Positions 9,151 to 18,376 of a stretch of 64,000 bases of DNA are shown here, in pieces. Both the position numbers and the translations under genes were made by a program. The notes under the pieces are model-generated. The model was not told the origin of the DNA. It worked only from the letters and a program-made list of their open reading frames with translations, and ran no database searches. The first letter of the stretch is position 1, and each line of letters opens with the position of its first letter. The stretch covers positions 1 through 64,000 of the forward strand of contig CAZFWJ010000011.1 of assembly GCA_964522505.1 (NCBI GenBank), read 5' to 3'. The stretch comes from GYS-P2D sp964522505. Lineage in GTDB: Bacteria; Bacteroidota; Bacteroidia; Chitinophagales; Saprospiraceae.

Positions 9151-9612
9151 ATGAATCGATCCATATTCGTTCTCCTGAGCCTGGTGCTATTCGGTCTAGG
9201 CTGCAGCTCAGATGATGATGAGGTGAGCTGCGACAAAGAGACCATCATATTTGGACATTTCTTTGGAGAATGCTCAGGAGAGCGTTGCGTAGAGATTTAC
9301 ATGCTGCAAAATCAATCGCTTTTTGAGGACTCTAATGAATTTTTTGACAGTTCAGAATTCGATTTTGAAGAATTGAGTAATGACTTATATACTCAGGTAG
9401 AAGATGTCAGAGCTTTGTTTCCACGTGAGCTTATTAATACCAGGAGTCAAACTTATGGTTGTCCCGATTGTGCAGATCAAGGGGGTGTATATCTGCAGCT
9501 CGTAGATCGGGGTGGGAGGGAATTCTTTATAGACCAAGACATCAATGAAATTCCTCAATTTTTACGAGATTTTGTCTTAGAGGTGAATGAACGAATTACG
9601 CTCTTGCCTTAA
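9151..9612 (+). CDS. Small lipoprotein, unknown function
   Basis: A 153-residue predicted lipoprotein. The N-terminal signal peptide ends in the lipobox FGLGCSSDDD with Cys18; the Asp run after the Cys is not a clear surface-export signal. The mature part is acidic and contains two cysteine pairs, one near EFGEC..ERC and one CPDC (about 110-113), suggesting disulfides or a small metal site. No known domain is recognised. It is followed after about 200 bp by an outer-membrane barrel-like protein on the same strand, but the spacing argues against tight coupling. Confidence 0.7.
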   Translation: MNRSIFVLLSLVLFGLGCSSDDDEVSCDKETIIFGHFFGECSGERCVEIYMLQNQSLFEDSNEFFDSSEFDFEELSNDLYTQVEDVRALFPRELINTRSQTYGCPDCADQGGVYLQLVDRGGREFFIDQDINEIPQFLRDFVLEVNERITLLP

Positions 9613-9808
9613 TAGATTATAGTAAAGACCTGCAAGGTTGTAAGCAATAGCCCAACGTCAATCATTATCGAAAATGGATTTTCATCATCGGCATATCATT
9701 ATTAAGTGCGTTGAACAACTCTAAACATCAATCGATAATTCCATCATAGCCATTACAATTAGGCTAACTTTCTTCTCGTTACATAGACTAGACTTTAACT
9801 ATCAGATT

Positions 9809-10396
9809 ATGAAAAAAAATATCCTATTAGTATCGTGTTTGCTTCTATGTTTTCTGACTCAAGCCCAAGAAATTGAGATCAATCCAGAATGGCAGAATAA
9901 AGGGGATTTCGTGTTTGCCTCATATATTGGGCTAACGACGAGCACACTTTCAGCAGGTGACTTTATTGATGAAGACAACAACTCAGGCAGCTCATTTCTG
10001 CTTGGAATACAGGCTGATTACTTTTTCAAGCATAATTGGAGCGTAAAGGCAAAATTCAACTATGAGAATCGAGACTTCGGCACAGGTGCGAACGAGTTTC
10101 TTAATCTTACTATCACCCCAGTATGGCACTTTGGTAAGAACAGGAGATGGCATTTGCATTTAGGTGCGGCATATTCGGCATTTTTAGATGATTCTATAGC
10201 GGATGGCGCATTTGAGACTGATCTGGGTATCGGAGTTATTATACCTATAGGATCTCACCGATTCTTCATAGAAATAGACGGTGTCACTGATAATAATGCT
10301 TTCGAGGTAAACATTACAGATATGAATGGTAGTGTCATCAGCACTACTACATTCCGGACAAATCGCAGCTCAATTAATTTTGGATATTTATTTTAA
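9809..10396 (+). CDS. Outer-membrane beta-barrel protein, small
   Basis: A 195-residue protein with a clear signal peptide (MKKNILLVSCLLLCFLTQAQ, cleavage after the AQ), then alternating hydrophobic/polar strands, aromatic girdles (NWSVKAKFNYENRDF, WHFGKNRRWHLHLGAAY) and a C-terminal strand ending in an aromatic residue (INFGYLF). These features fit an 8-stranded porin-family or OmpW/OmpX-sized barrel. Nothing indicates a substrate. Start ATG at 9809 directly precedes the signal peptide. Confidence 0.75.
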   Translation: MKKNILLVSCLLLCFLTQAQEIEINPEWQNKGDFVFASYIGLTTSTLSAGDFIDEDNNSGSSFLLGIQADYFFKHNWSVKAKFNYENRDFGTGANEFLNLTITPVWHFGKNRRWHLHLGAAYSAFLDDSIADGAFETDLGIGVIIPIGSHRFFIEIDGVTDNNAFEVNITDMNGSVISTTTFRTNRSSINFGYLF

Positions 10397-10494
10397 TTCC
10401 ATCGGCAGGCGACTTTATAGCCTCCATCAATTATAAGGTATATCTTCATTAGGAACTATTACGCTTACCAAGCGGCTTATACTAATGATTAGAT

Positions 10495-10722
10495 ATGATT
10501 AAGACTATTGTAGAAATTGCCTCGGCAATACTAATTCTAATCGGATTTGAATTATTCAACAGGAAGAGCATCGTCGCTTTTCAAATCATGGCAGTCGGAC
10601 AGTTTCTTGCTATGATCATCTGTGGATTTACAGATCTTTGGTTTCTCGCCATCATGCATTTTGTCAATTGCCTTATGCAAATTAGAGGATGGTTAAAATG
10701 GCGAGAGAAAGCTGAAACTTAA
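10495..10722 (+). CDS. Small inner-membrane protein (PnuC-like tail)
   Basis: A 75-residue hydrophobic protein with two to three predicted helices (about 5-22, 27-45, 49-64) and a basic C-terminus (IRGWLKWREK). The end resembles the last helix of PnuC-type vitamin transporters, but the protein is about a third of their length, so it is either a small unrelated membrane protein or a half-size relative. It converges with the arylamine acetyltransferase gene, 5 bp apart at the 3' ends. Confidence 0.6.
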   Translation: MIKTIVEIASAILILIGFELFNRKSIVAFQIMAVGQFLAMIICGFTDLWFLAIMHFVNCLMQIRGWLKWREKAET

Positions 10723-10727
10723 GCAAT

Positions 10728-11540
10728 CTAAGAGCTGGTCAGCGGAAATAGGCGCTCAAGCTCTGCATCACTGCAATCAAGCTCAAGATTAAACCGACTG
10801 GCTAATGTATCAAGCCATGCCGAACCATAAGGGACATGAGACTTGTCTACGACTTCTATTCCCTTGCGGGTCGATAGCTCAGTATTGAATAGGCCAATAC
10901 GTCCTTCTTCCGTATATCTCCCAATAAAACGATCGGTGTAAAAATGTGATTTAGGATTGGTAGACATATAATAATTGGAAATGTAGATATCGTCTGAGCT
11001 GATGTCGACATAGTCAAAACTATATTGATTAGCCCAGCCTTCACCAACCTTGCGCTGAATAATGAACTGATTGACATTAAATGGAACAATTCGCACGATG
11101 CCATCATGGTCATTGATTTCGGATTGATCATTTATGTTGAGCGGAACCTTGCTCATTAAACCACCGAAGCCCACATCTGTGACATACTCCTCTCCATCCA
11201 AACCAACCAATAATGCTAAGTGATTCCTAGGAGGAATGTGCTCCGGATTGCGCAACCATACCCTGCCCATTACTTGCCGAACCGAAAAGCCCAAGGATTT
11301 CAGCAGTAGTTCATACAATGTATTCAGCTCAAAACAATAGCCACCCCTGTTTGACTTAATAACTTTTTGAAAGAGCTTATCCGGCTCAAGGGCTATACCT
11401 CGTTTTAGAATTACATCTAAATTTTCGAATGGGATCGCCTGCATATGGTGTTGCTGAAGTGCTACCAAGCCCTCGAAGTCAGTGTTAATATTGAGCAGAT
11501 TTATTCTGGCTAAGTATTGATTTGCTTGGGCTTCAGTCAT
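10728..11540 (-). CDS. nat: Arylamine N-acetyltransferase
   Basis: A 270-residue cytoplasmic enzyme transferring acetyl groups from acetyl-CoA to arylamines or hydrazines. The full Cys-His-Asp triad is visible: C69 in NRGGYCFELN, H107 in PRNHLALLV and D122 in YVTDVGFGG. The N-terminal helical segment contains the family motif HHMQAIPFENLDV. Length is normal for bacterial NAT. It is the last gene of a probable minus-strand unit, starting 26 bp after the Ig-like secreted protein. In bacteria NAT homologues also act in secondary metabolism (amide synthases), but nothing of that kind is nearby. Confidence 0.93.
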   Translation of the reverse strand: MTEAQANQYLARINLLNINTDFEGLVALQQHHMQAIPFENLDVILKRGIALEPDKLFQKVIKSNRGGYCFELNTLYELLLKSLGFSVRQVMGRVWLRNPEHIPPRNHLALLVGLDGEEYVTDVGFGGLMSKVPLNINDQSEINDHDGIVRIVPFNVNQFIIQRKVGEGWANQYSFDYVDISSDDIYISNYYMSTNPKSHFYTDRFIGRYTEEGRIGLFNTELSTRKGIEVVDKSHVPYGSAWLDTLASRFNLELDCSDAELERLFPLTSS

Positions 11541-11566
11541 GGTATAAACTCTACAATTATACGTTA

Positions 11567-12643
11567 CTATTCACAAGTAATCAACAGCTTAAACTCCTGT
11601 GTTGTCTCTTGAGATTCCTCAGTAATAGGTCTATCAAACAGGTGCATCAGATTGTTGCCCGCCAAGTCCTCGAGTTGTTGCTCAAGACTGATGGTGTAAT
11701 CCCCCGCTTGCCAATTCTCCTCAGGCTGGAATAAGATTGTATTGCCATGACTATCGTACTCAAGCGTACCCGCCACTCTATGGCCCTGATAGTATAGTCC
11801 GAAGGCATCGATGAGGCTGCCATAATCGACCTGTTCGGTAATAGCTATAGTCAGTGGATTGAGCGTATGTGCCTGCAAGCTGCCTACGCTCCATGCATCT
11901 ATAGATGGCTGCTCTCTATCGGCATCAGTGGTTACGAAGCGATGACTAACTGGGTTGACCATATTTGATCCCTCCATATCTTTGATGGCTCCATCTATCT
12001 GCAGAATATAGGTCGCATATGGATCAAACACACTGCCCAGATGACGATTAGGCCCCAGGAGTCGCTTTTGTCGGCCTGGCTCTATCCAAATAGTCAACAG
12101 TGTCCCATCATCTGATAGCAAGGGCGCCTTCAGGTTTAATATGGAGCGATCGATTGCGGCACCATCTTCATTCAAAAATTGAATGTGTTCATAGATTTTA
12201 ACAGGGTTAACAGGTCGCGAAAATCGGATATACCATTTTAAAATGTTGGCAGGAACTTCCTTGACCGAAGGATAGATATTGACGATATCAATGGCTTCAT
12301 AAGCTTGTGGCTTATCGATACTGAAGTGTGATACCGCTCCTTCACACAATAGGGTATACGGAGTCTCTTGATTAAATGGAACTAATGGCTTGAATATAAT
12401 TGAGGACTTCTCTGACTCGATCGTGCCGATAATCGTAGGCCCTTCATAGCTGTAAGGATCAACAGTGATCTGCCCTTTAATGACCTTAAAATCATCGGTA
12501 TCACATCCCCCCGATACAGTAAGATAGGATGTGTTGAGTTCCAGAATTTCTGGAGGCTGCTGACTACTAGCCTCCAGAACTCCCGATATCAGGATAGCAC
12601 AAGTCAACAGTGCACCCCATGTAGAGTGTTGGACTATAACCAA
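11567..12643 (-). CDS. Secreted protein with SbsA-type Ig-like domains
   Basis: A 358-residue exported protein. The N-terminus (about 1-28, ending EASSQ) is a signal peptide. The rest has Ig-like motifs of the type seen in bacterial SbsA/Big domains: NILKWYIRFSRPVNPVKIYEHI, PYATYILQIDGAIKDMEG, and near the end WQAGDYTISLEQQLEDLAGN. These are the 'what is left after the threshold' folds that link surface proteins. Start is a TTG at 12643, giving a 10-bp overlap with the preceding gene; no ATG is available in frame before the signal peptide. The overlap indicates translational coupling. Function is unknown. Confidence 0.7.
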   Translation of the reverse strand: MVIVQHSTWGALLTCAILISGVLEASSQQPPEILELNTSYLTVSGGCDTDDFKVIKGQITVDPYSYEGPTIIGTIESEKSSIIFKPLVPFNQETPYTLLCEGAVSHFSIDKPQAYEAIDIVNIYPSVKEVPANILKWYIRFSRPVNPVKIYEHIQFLNEDGAAIDRSILNLKAPLLSDDGTLLTIWIEPGRQKRLLGPNRHLGSVFDPYATYILQIDGAIKDMEGSNMVNPVSHRFVTTDADREQPSIDAWSVGSLQAHTLNPLTIAITEQVDYGSLIDAFGLYYQGHRVAGTLEYDSHGNTILFQPEENWQAGDYTISLEQQLEDLAGNNLMHLFDRPITEESQETTQEFKLLITCE

Positions 12644-13731
12644 CGATTATTACTTGTCTTGAGGCCTAATACGCCATTAGCACCACGCTGAATCATCACG
12701 AAGGTCGTTTCGTTGAGTTTATCCAACTGTTGCACGTTGACAAAAGGCAGGTTGATAAAGTCTACTCCTGCCGTGCCTGCACGCTCCTGAACACGCTCTG
12801 TAAGAGAGTCACTAAAACCCTCGATGTTAGACACTTTAATCTTCATAAGTGCTCGATTAGAATTAGCCATAAGCACGTAGCGCTCACCTTCTTTCTCCAT
12901 CTCGATGATATCAAGCGGGGTGTTCCAATTACCTAACTCAGCCACAGTACGTCCTTTGGCGTGAGCTCCATCCTGTAGATCACTCATTGGAAATACGACA
13001 AGCGGCGTACAGGTATAACTCGCTAATATCTGCGACTTACCGTTGATCTTAATCGGCGTAAAGGTCTTGATTGGTGCATAAGTCTCATACTGACCATGAG
13101 CGGCATGATATATCTCGAGTGAGCTCTGTAATTCGCTCTCATTGAACGGAAACGATATCGCTCTGAATGTAGAAGAAAACTCCGCATTGCTCAAGCCACT
13201 AACCATCACTTTACCCTCGGCATATCTCAAATCAGATATCGCCCATTGGCGCAACGACCTTCCTCTTCTATCGGTGGCGTCAGCAGCAACAGCGTTGTCC
13301 AACACAGTTTTAGAATAGCTAACTCTTTCTATATTGACAGGCTCGAGCGTATTATTATTCACTAAGAACAGTAATGACTTACCAGAACTGTGATTTACAG
13401 CGATATAGACATTTTCGTTTGAGGGGTCTACGGCAAGATCTATGATCTGCAGCTGATCGGTCTCTGTTCCCAATAGTTTACTGAGCTCCTCCTCTAGATC
13501 AGCAATTGCCATCTGATCATTCTCAGCTTTTTCCTGAGTAGATAGATCGATTGCAACCACCTCTGCGGCATCGCTATCTCCGATGAATAATATGCCCTCA
13601 GGTCCAAAAGCCATAGCATGAACACTCTGTATCTCAGGATCTCCTAAGACAAAATCTTCAGTATAATTAATTGAGGCGATTGCGACGCTGCTGATCAACG
13701 CCAATGCTAATAGTAGAAATAGCTGTTTCAT
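12634..13731 (-). CDS. Secreted beta-propeller-like protein, unknown function
   Basis: A 365-residue protein with a strong signal peptide (MKQLFLLLALALISSVAIAS). The mature part has repeated segments such as AMAFGPEGILFIGDSDAAEV, IIDLAVDPSNENVYIAV and YVLMANSNRALMKI, typical of NHL/SMP-30-like propeller blades. A Cys in the stretch LASYTCTPLV and the segment AHGQYETYAP stand out as possibly conserved. It is the first gene of a three-gene minus-strand unit (propeller, Ig-like protein, arylamine N-acetyltransferase), overlapping the next gene by 10 bp. No enzymatic family can be assigned. Confidence 0.7.
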   Translation of the reverse strand: MKQLFLLLALALISSVAIASINYTEDFVLGDPEIQSVHAMAFGPEGILFIGDSDAAEVVAIDLSTQEKAENDQMAIADLEEELSKLLGTETDQLQIIDLAVDPSNENVYIAVNHSSGKSLLFLVNNNTLEPVNIERVSYSKTVLDNAVAADATDRRGRSLRQWAISDLRYAEGKVMVSGLSNAEFSSTFRAISFPFNESELQSSLEIYHAAHGQYETYAPIKTFTPIKINGKSQILASYTCTPLVVFPMSDLQDGAHAKGRTVAELGNWNTPLDIIEMEKEGERYVLMANSNRALMKIKVSNIEGFSDSLTERVQERAGTAGVDFINLPFVNVQQLDKLNETTFVMIQRGANGVLGLKTSNNRWL

Positions 13732-14139
13732 TGCTGATGTTTATGTTTAAATGTATATGACTGTTTAAGGTTAACCAATATCAACGGCTATAGTTTTGGA
13801 GTGGCATTATCTAACTATCAGTGGTCTGTCTGAAGACCTTAATTCAGCCAATGTGAGTAGTATGTCGAAAATCGCCAATTTAGTTTCTCTTTGCCACTAT
13901 TGAGTAGGCCGTGTTGCAGGATTTGGCAGTTGCCTTGATCATGCCATATGCGCGATCTGCTAAAATTGAATAGATCGAAATATTATACTGCAATTTATTT
14001 TATACGCAAAATTTATTTAAGTAATAAGACAATGTATAAATAGTATCTCTTCCGATTTCTCTGCACAACTTTCTCAAATGGTCATAAGTTTGTGTACTAA
14101 TTGATCAAGTTCAATATTGCACTACACTAAGTATAAATT
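13732..14139. other. Divergent intergenic region upstream of pckA
   Basis: About 410 bp between the propeller gene (minus) and pckA (plus). It is AT-rich near 13970-14040. Apart from the candidate -7 element at 14085 I see no repeat, fragment or palindrome. Confidence 0.3.
14085..14092 (+). promoter_or_regulatory. Candidate -7 element for pckA
   Basis: TAAGTTTG matches the Bacteroidota primary sigma -7 consensus TAnnTTTG and lies 48 bp before the pckA start codon. A clear -33 TTTG/TTG at the usual distance is not seen, so this is tentative. Confidence 0.3.
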
Positions 14140-15756
14140 ATGAAATCTTACGGATACAAAAACCCGAATGTCGACATCGCAACGCTAGGATTAAGCGATA
14201 CGTCGATCTATTGGAACCTATCCCCTGCCGCATTGATAGAGCATACTATTTCTTCGGGACAAGGTGAGCTCGCCTCATCAGGAGCACTTAAAGTGAATAC
14301 CGGCCAATTCACTGGTCGCTCACCTAAAGATCGCTATATCGTGGAGGACAAAATTACCTCCAAAACTGTTGATTGGGGGACGGTCAATCAACCAATCACC
14401 ACTGCTCAGTACAACAAGCTTTATAAACGAGTAATCGATCATCTGAATAAAAGAGATCAGGTCTATGCTCGAGATGCTTATGCCTGTGCAAGCCTCAACT
14501 ATAGACTAAACGTCCGGGTATACTCTGAACAGCCGTGGCAAAGTTTATTCGTCCATAACATGTTTTTGAGACCAACAAAAAAGGAGGTTTCCTCCATTGA
14601 CCCTGACTGGCAGATATTTGTGGCCAGTGGTCTCGAGGTCGACCATAAAGAAATGGGACTACGTCAGAAGAACTTTGCCATCATCAACTTTACTGAGAAA
14701 AAAATAATCATAGGCGGCACGGCCTATACGGGAGAAATTAAGAAAGGTATCTTCTCCGTCCTCAACTTCTTATTGCCAACTGAGCATGAAGTTCTATCGA
14801 TGCATTGCTCCGCTAATGTGGGGAAGAAAGGAGATACTGCCCTATTCTTTGGACTATCTGGTACTGGTAAGACTACACTATCCACAGACTCTGAAAGAAA
14901 GCTTATCGGCGACGATGAACACGGATGGGCTTCCTCAAGCGTATTCAATTTTGAGGGAGGTTGCTATGCAAAAACGATTAATCTCTCCGAATCTAAAGAG
15001 CCTCAGATCTATAAAGCAATCAAGTTTGGGGCTATGTTAGAAAATGTTGGATTTCATGACCGAGCCAATAGGCTCGTTGACTATGCGGATGCCTCTATCA
15101 CACAAAACACTCGGGTCAGCTATCCAATCTATCACATCGACAATATCGTATACAACTCTCGTGGAGAAATTCCGGAGAATGTTTTCTTCTTGACTTGTGA
15201 TGCATTTGGCGTGCTACCTCCAATATCTAAACTGTCTACACCTCAAGCGATGTATCACTTCCTATCTGGTTATACAGCCAAGATAGCTGGTACAGAGGCA
15301 GGTATCAATGAACCAGAAGCTACGTTTTCTGCGTGCTTCGGCCTACCCTTCTTACCGCTTAAGCCTACTGTATATGCAGAATTGCTTGGCAAGAAAATTG
15401 AAAATGGTCAAAAGCGGATTAATAAAAAAATTAATGTTTGGCTAGTAAACACGGGATGGACTGGGGGACCATTTGGTCAAGGATCCAGAATGGAACTGTC
15501 CTATACCCGAGCTATGATTAGAGCTGCCTTATCAGGCGCATTGGACGAAGTGGCCTATGAGACGGAACCATTCTTTGGTTTGGCGGTTCCAAAATGCTGT
15601 CCAGACGTACCCAATGCTCTCCTCTTCCCGAGAGATACTTGGCCTAATGAAGAAGAGTATGACGCCCAGGCGAAGAAACTTGTGGACTTATTCAAAGACA
15701 ATTTTATGAAGTATGAATCCTATGCCTCTACCGAGATCCTCGAAGTAATGAGTTAA
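14140..15756 (+). CDS. pckA: Phosphoenolpyruvate carboxykinase (ATP)
   Basis: Converts oxaloacetate plus ATP to phosphoenolpyruvate, the committing step of gluconeogenesis. The 538-residue chain has all family signatures: NTGQFTGRSPKDRY near the N-terminus, the kinase-1a P-loop GLSGTGKTTLS (about 239-249), the metal-binding LIGDDEHGW, and the C-terminal NTGWTGGPFGQGSRM with the substrate/ATP-binding arginine. Length matches the ATP-dependent class rather than the roughly 600-residue GTP class. Monocistronic: preceded by a 408-bp gap and followed by a strong hairpin. With the downstream serine ammonia-lyase and alanine dehydrogenase it supports growth on amino acids. Confidence 0.97.
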   Translation: MKSYGYKNPNVDIATLGLSDTSIYWNLSPAALIEHTISSGQGELASSGALKVNTGQFTGRSPKDRYIVEDKITSKTVDWGTVNQPITTAQYNKLYKRVIDHLNKRDQVYARDAYACASLNYRLNVRVYSEQPWQSLFVHNMFLRPTKKEVSSIDPDWQIFVASGLEVDHKEMGLRQKNFAIINFTEKKIIIGGTAYTGEIKKGIFSVLNFLLPTEHEVLSMHCSANVGKKGDTALFFGLSGTGKTTLSTDSERKLIGDDEHGWASSSVFNFEGGCYAKTINLSESKEPQIYKAIKFGAMLENVGFHDRANRLVDYADASITQNTRVSYPIYHIDNIVYNSRGEIPENVFFLTCDAFGVLPPISKLSTPQAMYHFLSGYTAKIAGTEAGINEPEATFSACFGLPFLPLKPTVYAELLGKKIENGQKRINKKINVWLVNTGWTGGPFGQGSRMELSYTRAMIRAALSGALDEVAYETEPFFGLAVPKCCPDVPNALLFPRDTWPNEEEYDAQAKKLVDLFKDNFMKYESYASTEILEVMS

Positions 15757-15785
15757 GGCGTGTCATAATCAGTCATGCCGAAAAC

Positions 15786-15822
15786 AATGATGGCTAAATG
15801 AATTAATCATTTAGTCATCATT
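15786..15822 (+). terminator. Terminator-like hairpin of pckA
   Basis: Sixteen-base arms at 15786-15801 and 15807-15822 pair completely (one G:T wobble) around a 5-base loop and are followed by CTTGTTTT. It starts 29 bp after the pckA stop. Confidence 0.75.
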
Positions 15823-16094
15823 CTTGTTTTACGATAGTCTATACAGCACCGTACTGACACAGTTATTCTTGCGATACTTAATTTCTCAACTAATCATCAA
15901 TAGAATTTCCTTTTAGTAAGCGATAATCAGCCTTAAGCTTCAAAACACCACCTGCTTCCAAAGACTATCTATCTGTTAATCAGCCCTTTAAGCACGTTGA
16001 TAAAAATTATACAAATTTGTTTAGTTTGATGTAACTTTTGAAGCCCTCCACAAAAGTACTACCGAATAATATTTAAAAGTTTGAATTTAGTAGT

Positions 16095-16470
16095 ATAAAG
16101 AAATCGGAGTTACAGAGTCACAGATTATCAAGGCGATTAAGGAGAATGAATCAGGTCGCAGAGTTGAAGACATTAGTAAGGAGTTAGGAATAAACCCAGG
16201 CATTTTTTACAACTGGCGCAAGAAGTACTCAGGCATGGGCGTGTCTCATTTAAAGTGTTTAAAGGAGTTAGAGGCGGAGAACTCAAAGCTTAAGCGGATG
16301 TTCGCACAACAAGCATTACAGTTAGAGATGGCAAAAAGATGTGATCTCAAAAAAGTGGTAAAGCACTCTGCCAAGCGTAGTGCCTACAGATTAGCCCATT
16401 AACTCCTACTACTCAACTCAAATACAAGGTCCTGAATACACTAAGTCTGTTAGAATCCGTTGAGACTTAA
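16095..16470 (+). pseudogene. IS3-family transposase relic (OrfA and start of OrfB)
   Basis: Conceptual translation from 16106 gives a clear IS3 OrfA helix-turn-helix and leucine-zipper protein: SQIIKAIKENESGRRVEDIS, then INPGIFYNWRKKYSGMGV, then ELEAENSKLKRMFAQQALQL. Three lesions are visible: the expected ATG of the KKS start is ATA at 16095, a frameshift lies near 16105, and an extra A near 16334 shifts the expected ending (A K D V I S K K W stop) out of frame. A piece of OrfB follows (RSAYRLAH, then in another frame NSYYYS-like and QGPEYTKSVRI), ending by about 16470. The catalytic DDE region and both terminal inverted repeats are missing. It lies between pckA and sdaA, evidence of an old insertion followed by deletion. 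Confidence 0.8.
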
Positions 16471-16495
16471 GATATATGAACATCAATAAGTATAT

Positions 16496-17893
16496 ATGGA
16501 GACCCTCAGTGTATTCGACATATTCAAGATAGGAGTAGGTCCCTCGAGTTCTCATACCCTTGGGCCATGGCTTGCAGCCAAAGATTTTGTCCATGGTTTA
16601 GCCCCTATTGACATGATTACCATTCAGCTTTATGGGTCTCTATCTAAGACTGGCGTTGGACATGCAACTGACAAGGCACTGATATTGGGCTTGATGGGTT
16701 ATGATCCCAAATCTATCGATACGAGCCGTATTAATGGCATCATCCAGGCCGTAAAAGAAGCTAATTCACTAACCGTAAATGGAACCGTTGTAGCATTTGA
16801 TATGGATTGTGATATCCAGTTCGAAGCGTACACCCACGAGCTACACCCTAATACGGTAAGGCTCAGTGCGTTTAGCAATTCGATGCTGATTAAAGAAAAA
16901 ATTTATGCCTCTGTCGGTGGCGGATTCATTGAGTCTCCTGACGACCAACTACAATTACAAACCAACAATGAACTGCCCTACCCCATACAATCCGGCAACG
17001 AATTATTGGAATACACCAAAGAACACAATTGCAATATATCAGATATCGTCCTCAGTAATGAGCTCAGCATTCGATCACAAGAGGAGATTGACCTACGAAT
17101 AGACGAGATTGAAGAAGCATTTCTAGATTGTATCTATGCTGGGTGTACTACAGAGGGGATCTTGCCTGGTGGCCTGAATGTGGTGAGAAGAGCCTCTCGA
17201 CTCTGTAAAAATTTGTTGAATGTCGATTCATTCGAAAGTCGCCAAGACTGGTTGCATCGAGTGAAAAAAGTCGACAAGACTTTTAATTGTGTAAACAAGT
17301 GGATCAGCTGTTTTGCGCTTGCTGTCAATGAAGAGAATGCCGACATGGGCCGTGTAGTCACCTCTCCCACTAACGGTGCTGCTGGCGTTGTACCTACGGT
17401 ACTGATGTACTACTATCTCTTCTGTAAGTACACTGGAAAGGAATCGATTAGAAACTACCTGTTTACAGCTGGTGAAATCGGGTGTCTATTCAAAAAAGGA
17501 GCAACGATCTCTGCCGCAGTAGGAGGATGTCAAGCGGAGATTGGCGTATCCTCAGCGATGGCTGCAGGAGGACTGGCCGAAGTGCTCGGTGGCACTCCAC
17601 AACAATGCCTCATGGCCGCTGAGATCGCCATGGAGCATCACCTTGGGCTAACCTGCGATCCAGTTAATGGACTCGTACAGGTACCTTGCATTGAGCGAAA
17701 TACCATGGGTGCCATGAAAGCCATTACTGCGGCAAATCTAGCCCTAGAGAGCGACCCCTGTAATAGCAAAGTGTCACTCGACACAGCCATCAAGACGATG
17801 TGGCAAACAGCCCTGGATATGAACTCTAAATACAAAGAAACATCGGAGGGAGGTCTAGCTATTAGTCTGCCGGTCATCAATCCGAACTGTTGA
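16496..17893 (+). CDS. sdaA: L-serine ammonia-lyase, iron-sulfur, single chain
   Basis: Deaminates L-serine to pyruvate and ammonia using a labile 4Fe-4S cluster. The 465-residue chain is the one-polypeptide form: the N-terminal beta domain starts SVFDIFKIGVGPSSSHTLGP and the C-terminal alpha domain contains SPTNGAAGVVP, GGCQAEIGVSSAMAAGG and CDPVNGLVQVPCIERN, which supply the cluster cysteines. The ATG at 16496 sits immediately before the conserved SVFDIF segment, supporting this start. It follows the IS3 relic by about 25 bp, so its original promoter may have been displaced or rebuilt from the relic. Functionally it pairs with alanine dehydrogenase downstream and PckA upstream in routing amino acids to pyruvate and sugars. 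Confidence 0.96.
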   Translation: METLSVFDIFKIGVGPSSSHTLGPWLAAKDFVHGLAPIDMITIQLYGSLSKTGVGHATDKALILGLMGYDPKSIDTSRINGIIQAVKEANSLTVNGTVVAFDMDCDIQFEAYTHELHPNTVRLSAFSNSMLIKEKIYASVGGGFIESPDDQLQLQTNNELPYPIQSGNELLEYTKEHNCNISDIVLSNELSIRSQEEIDLRIDEIEEAFLDCIYAGCTTEGILPGGLNVVRRASRLCKNLLNVDSFESRQDWLHRVKKVDKTFNCVNKWISCFALAVNEENADMGRVVTSPTNGAAGVVPTVLMYYYLFCKYTGKESIRNYLFTAGEIGCLFKKGATISAAVGGCQAEIGVSSAMAAGGLAEVLGGTPQQCLMAAEIAMEHHLGLTCDPVNGLVQVPCIERNTMGAMKAITAANLALESDPCNSKVSLDTAIKTMWQTALDMNSKYKETSEGGLAISLPVINPNC

Positions 17894-18042
17894 TAGAAGT
17901 GTGTGAATTAGCTCCCTAACTTTACTGTATAAAGTGTCTAATCATTCCGATACATCATCCTTCATAAAAAACAAGCTGTCGAGTATTAATTCTGTTACAG
18001 ATCACATCAGATTGACTTCAATTTTCTCAAAGAATATAATAG

Positions 18043-18282
18043 TGGTTCATCATAGGTAATGATGGTGGTTATAACCTGAATCCATTCACATATGAATCGA
18101 CCATAGGCGTATTCAACACTCTTGATAACTCTTATACAGAGTTAGAAACGAATCTTAATAATCCTGACTCCAGACATACTATTTTTCAAATGAGCATCCT
18201 CAACGACAGAATGTATATAGTCTATGGCGAAAGTGGTCGTGTAGCCCATCAAACTATAAGCTGGGACGTTATGGTCAACTGA
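18043..18282 (+). pseudogene. C-terminal fragment of a decayed gene
   Basis: An 79-codon plus-strand frame without start, opened by a stop at 18040, whose translation is protein-like: GNDGGYNLNPFTYEST, GVFNTLDNSYTELETNLN, MSILNDRMYIVYGESGRVAH, ending WDVMVN. The pattern of short repeats with Tyr/Gly resembles a beta-propeller or Kelch blade at the end of a surface protein. The upstream part is gone. An ATG inside it at 18201 would leave only 26 residues. Confidence 0.5.
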
Positions 18283-18376
18283 TCTAAAAAACTAATACTC
18301 AAAAAAAACAAACTAAAAAATCAACAGCACAACACAGGGGTTCTCAGCAACATGGAGTAGGAATCATCATCATGTT

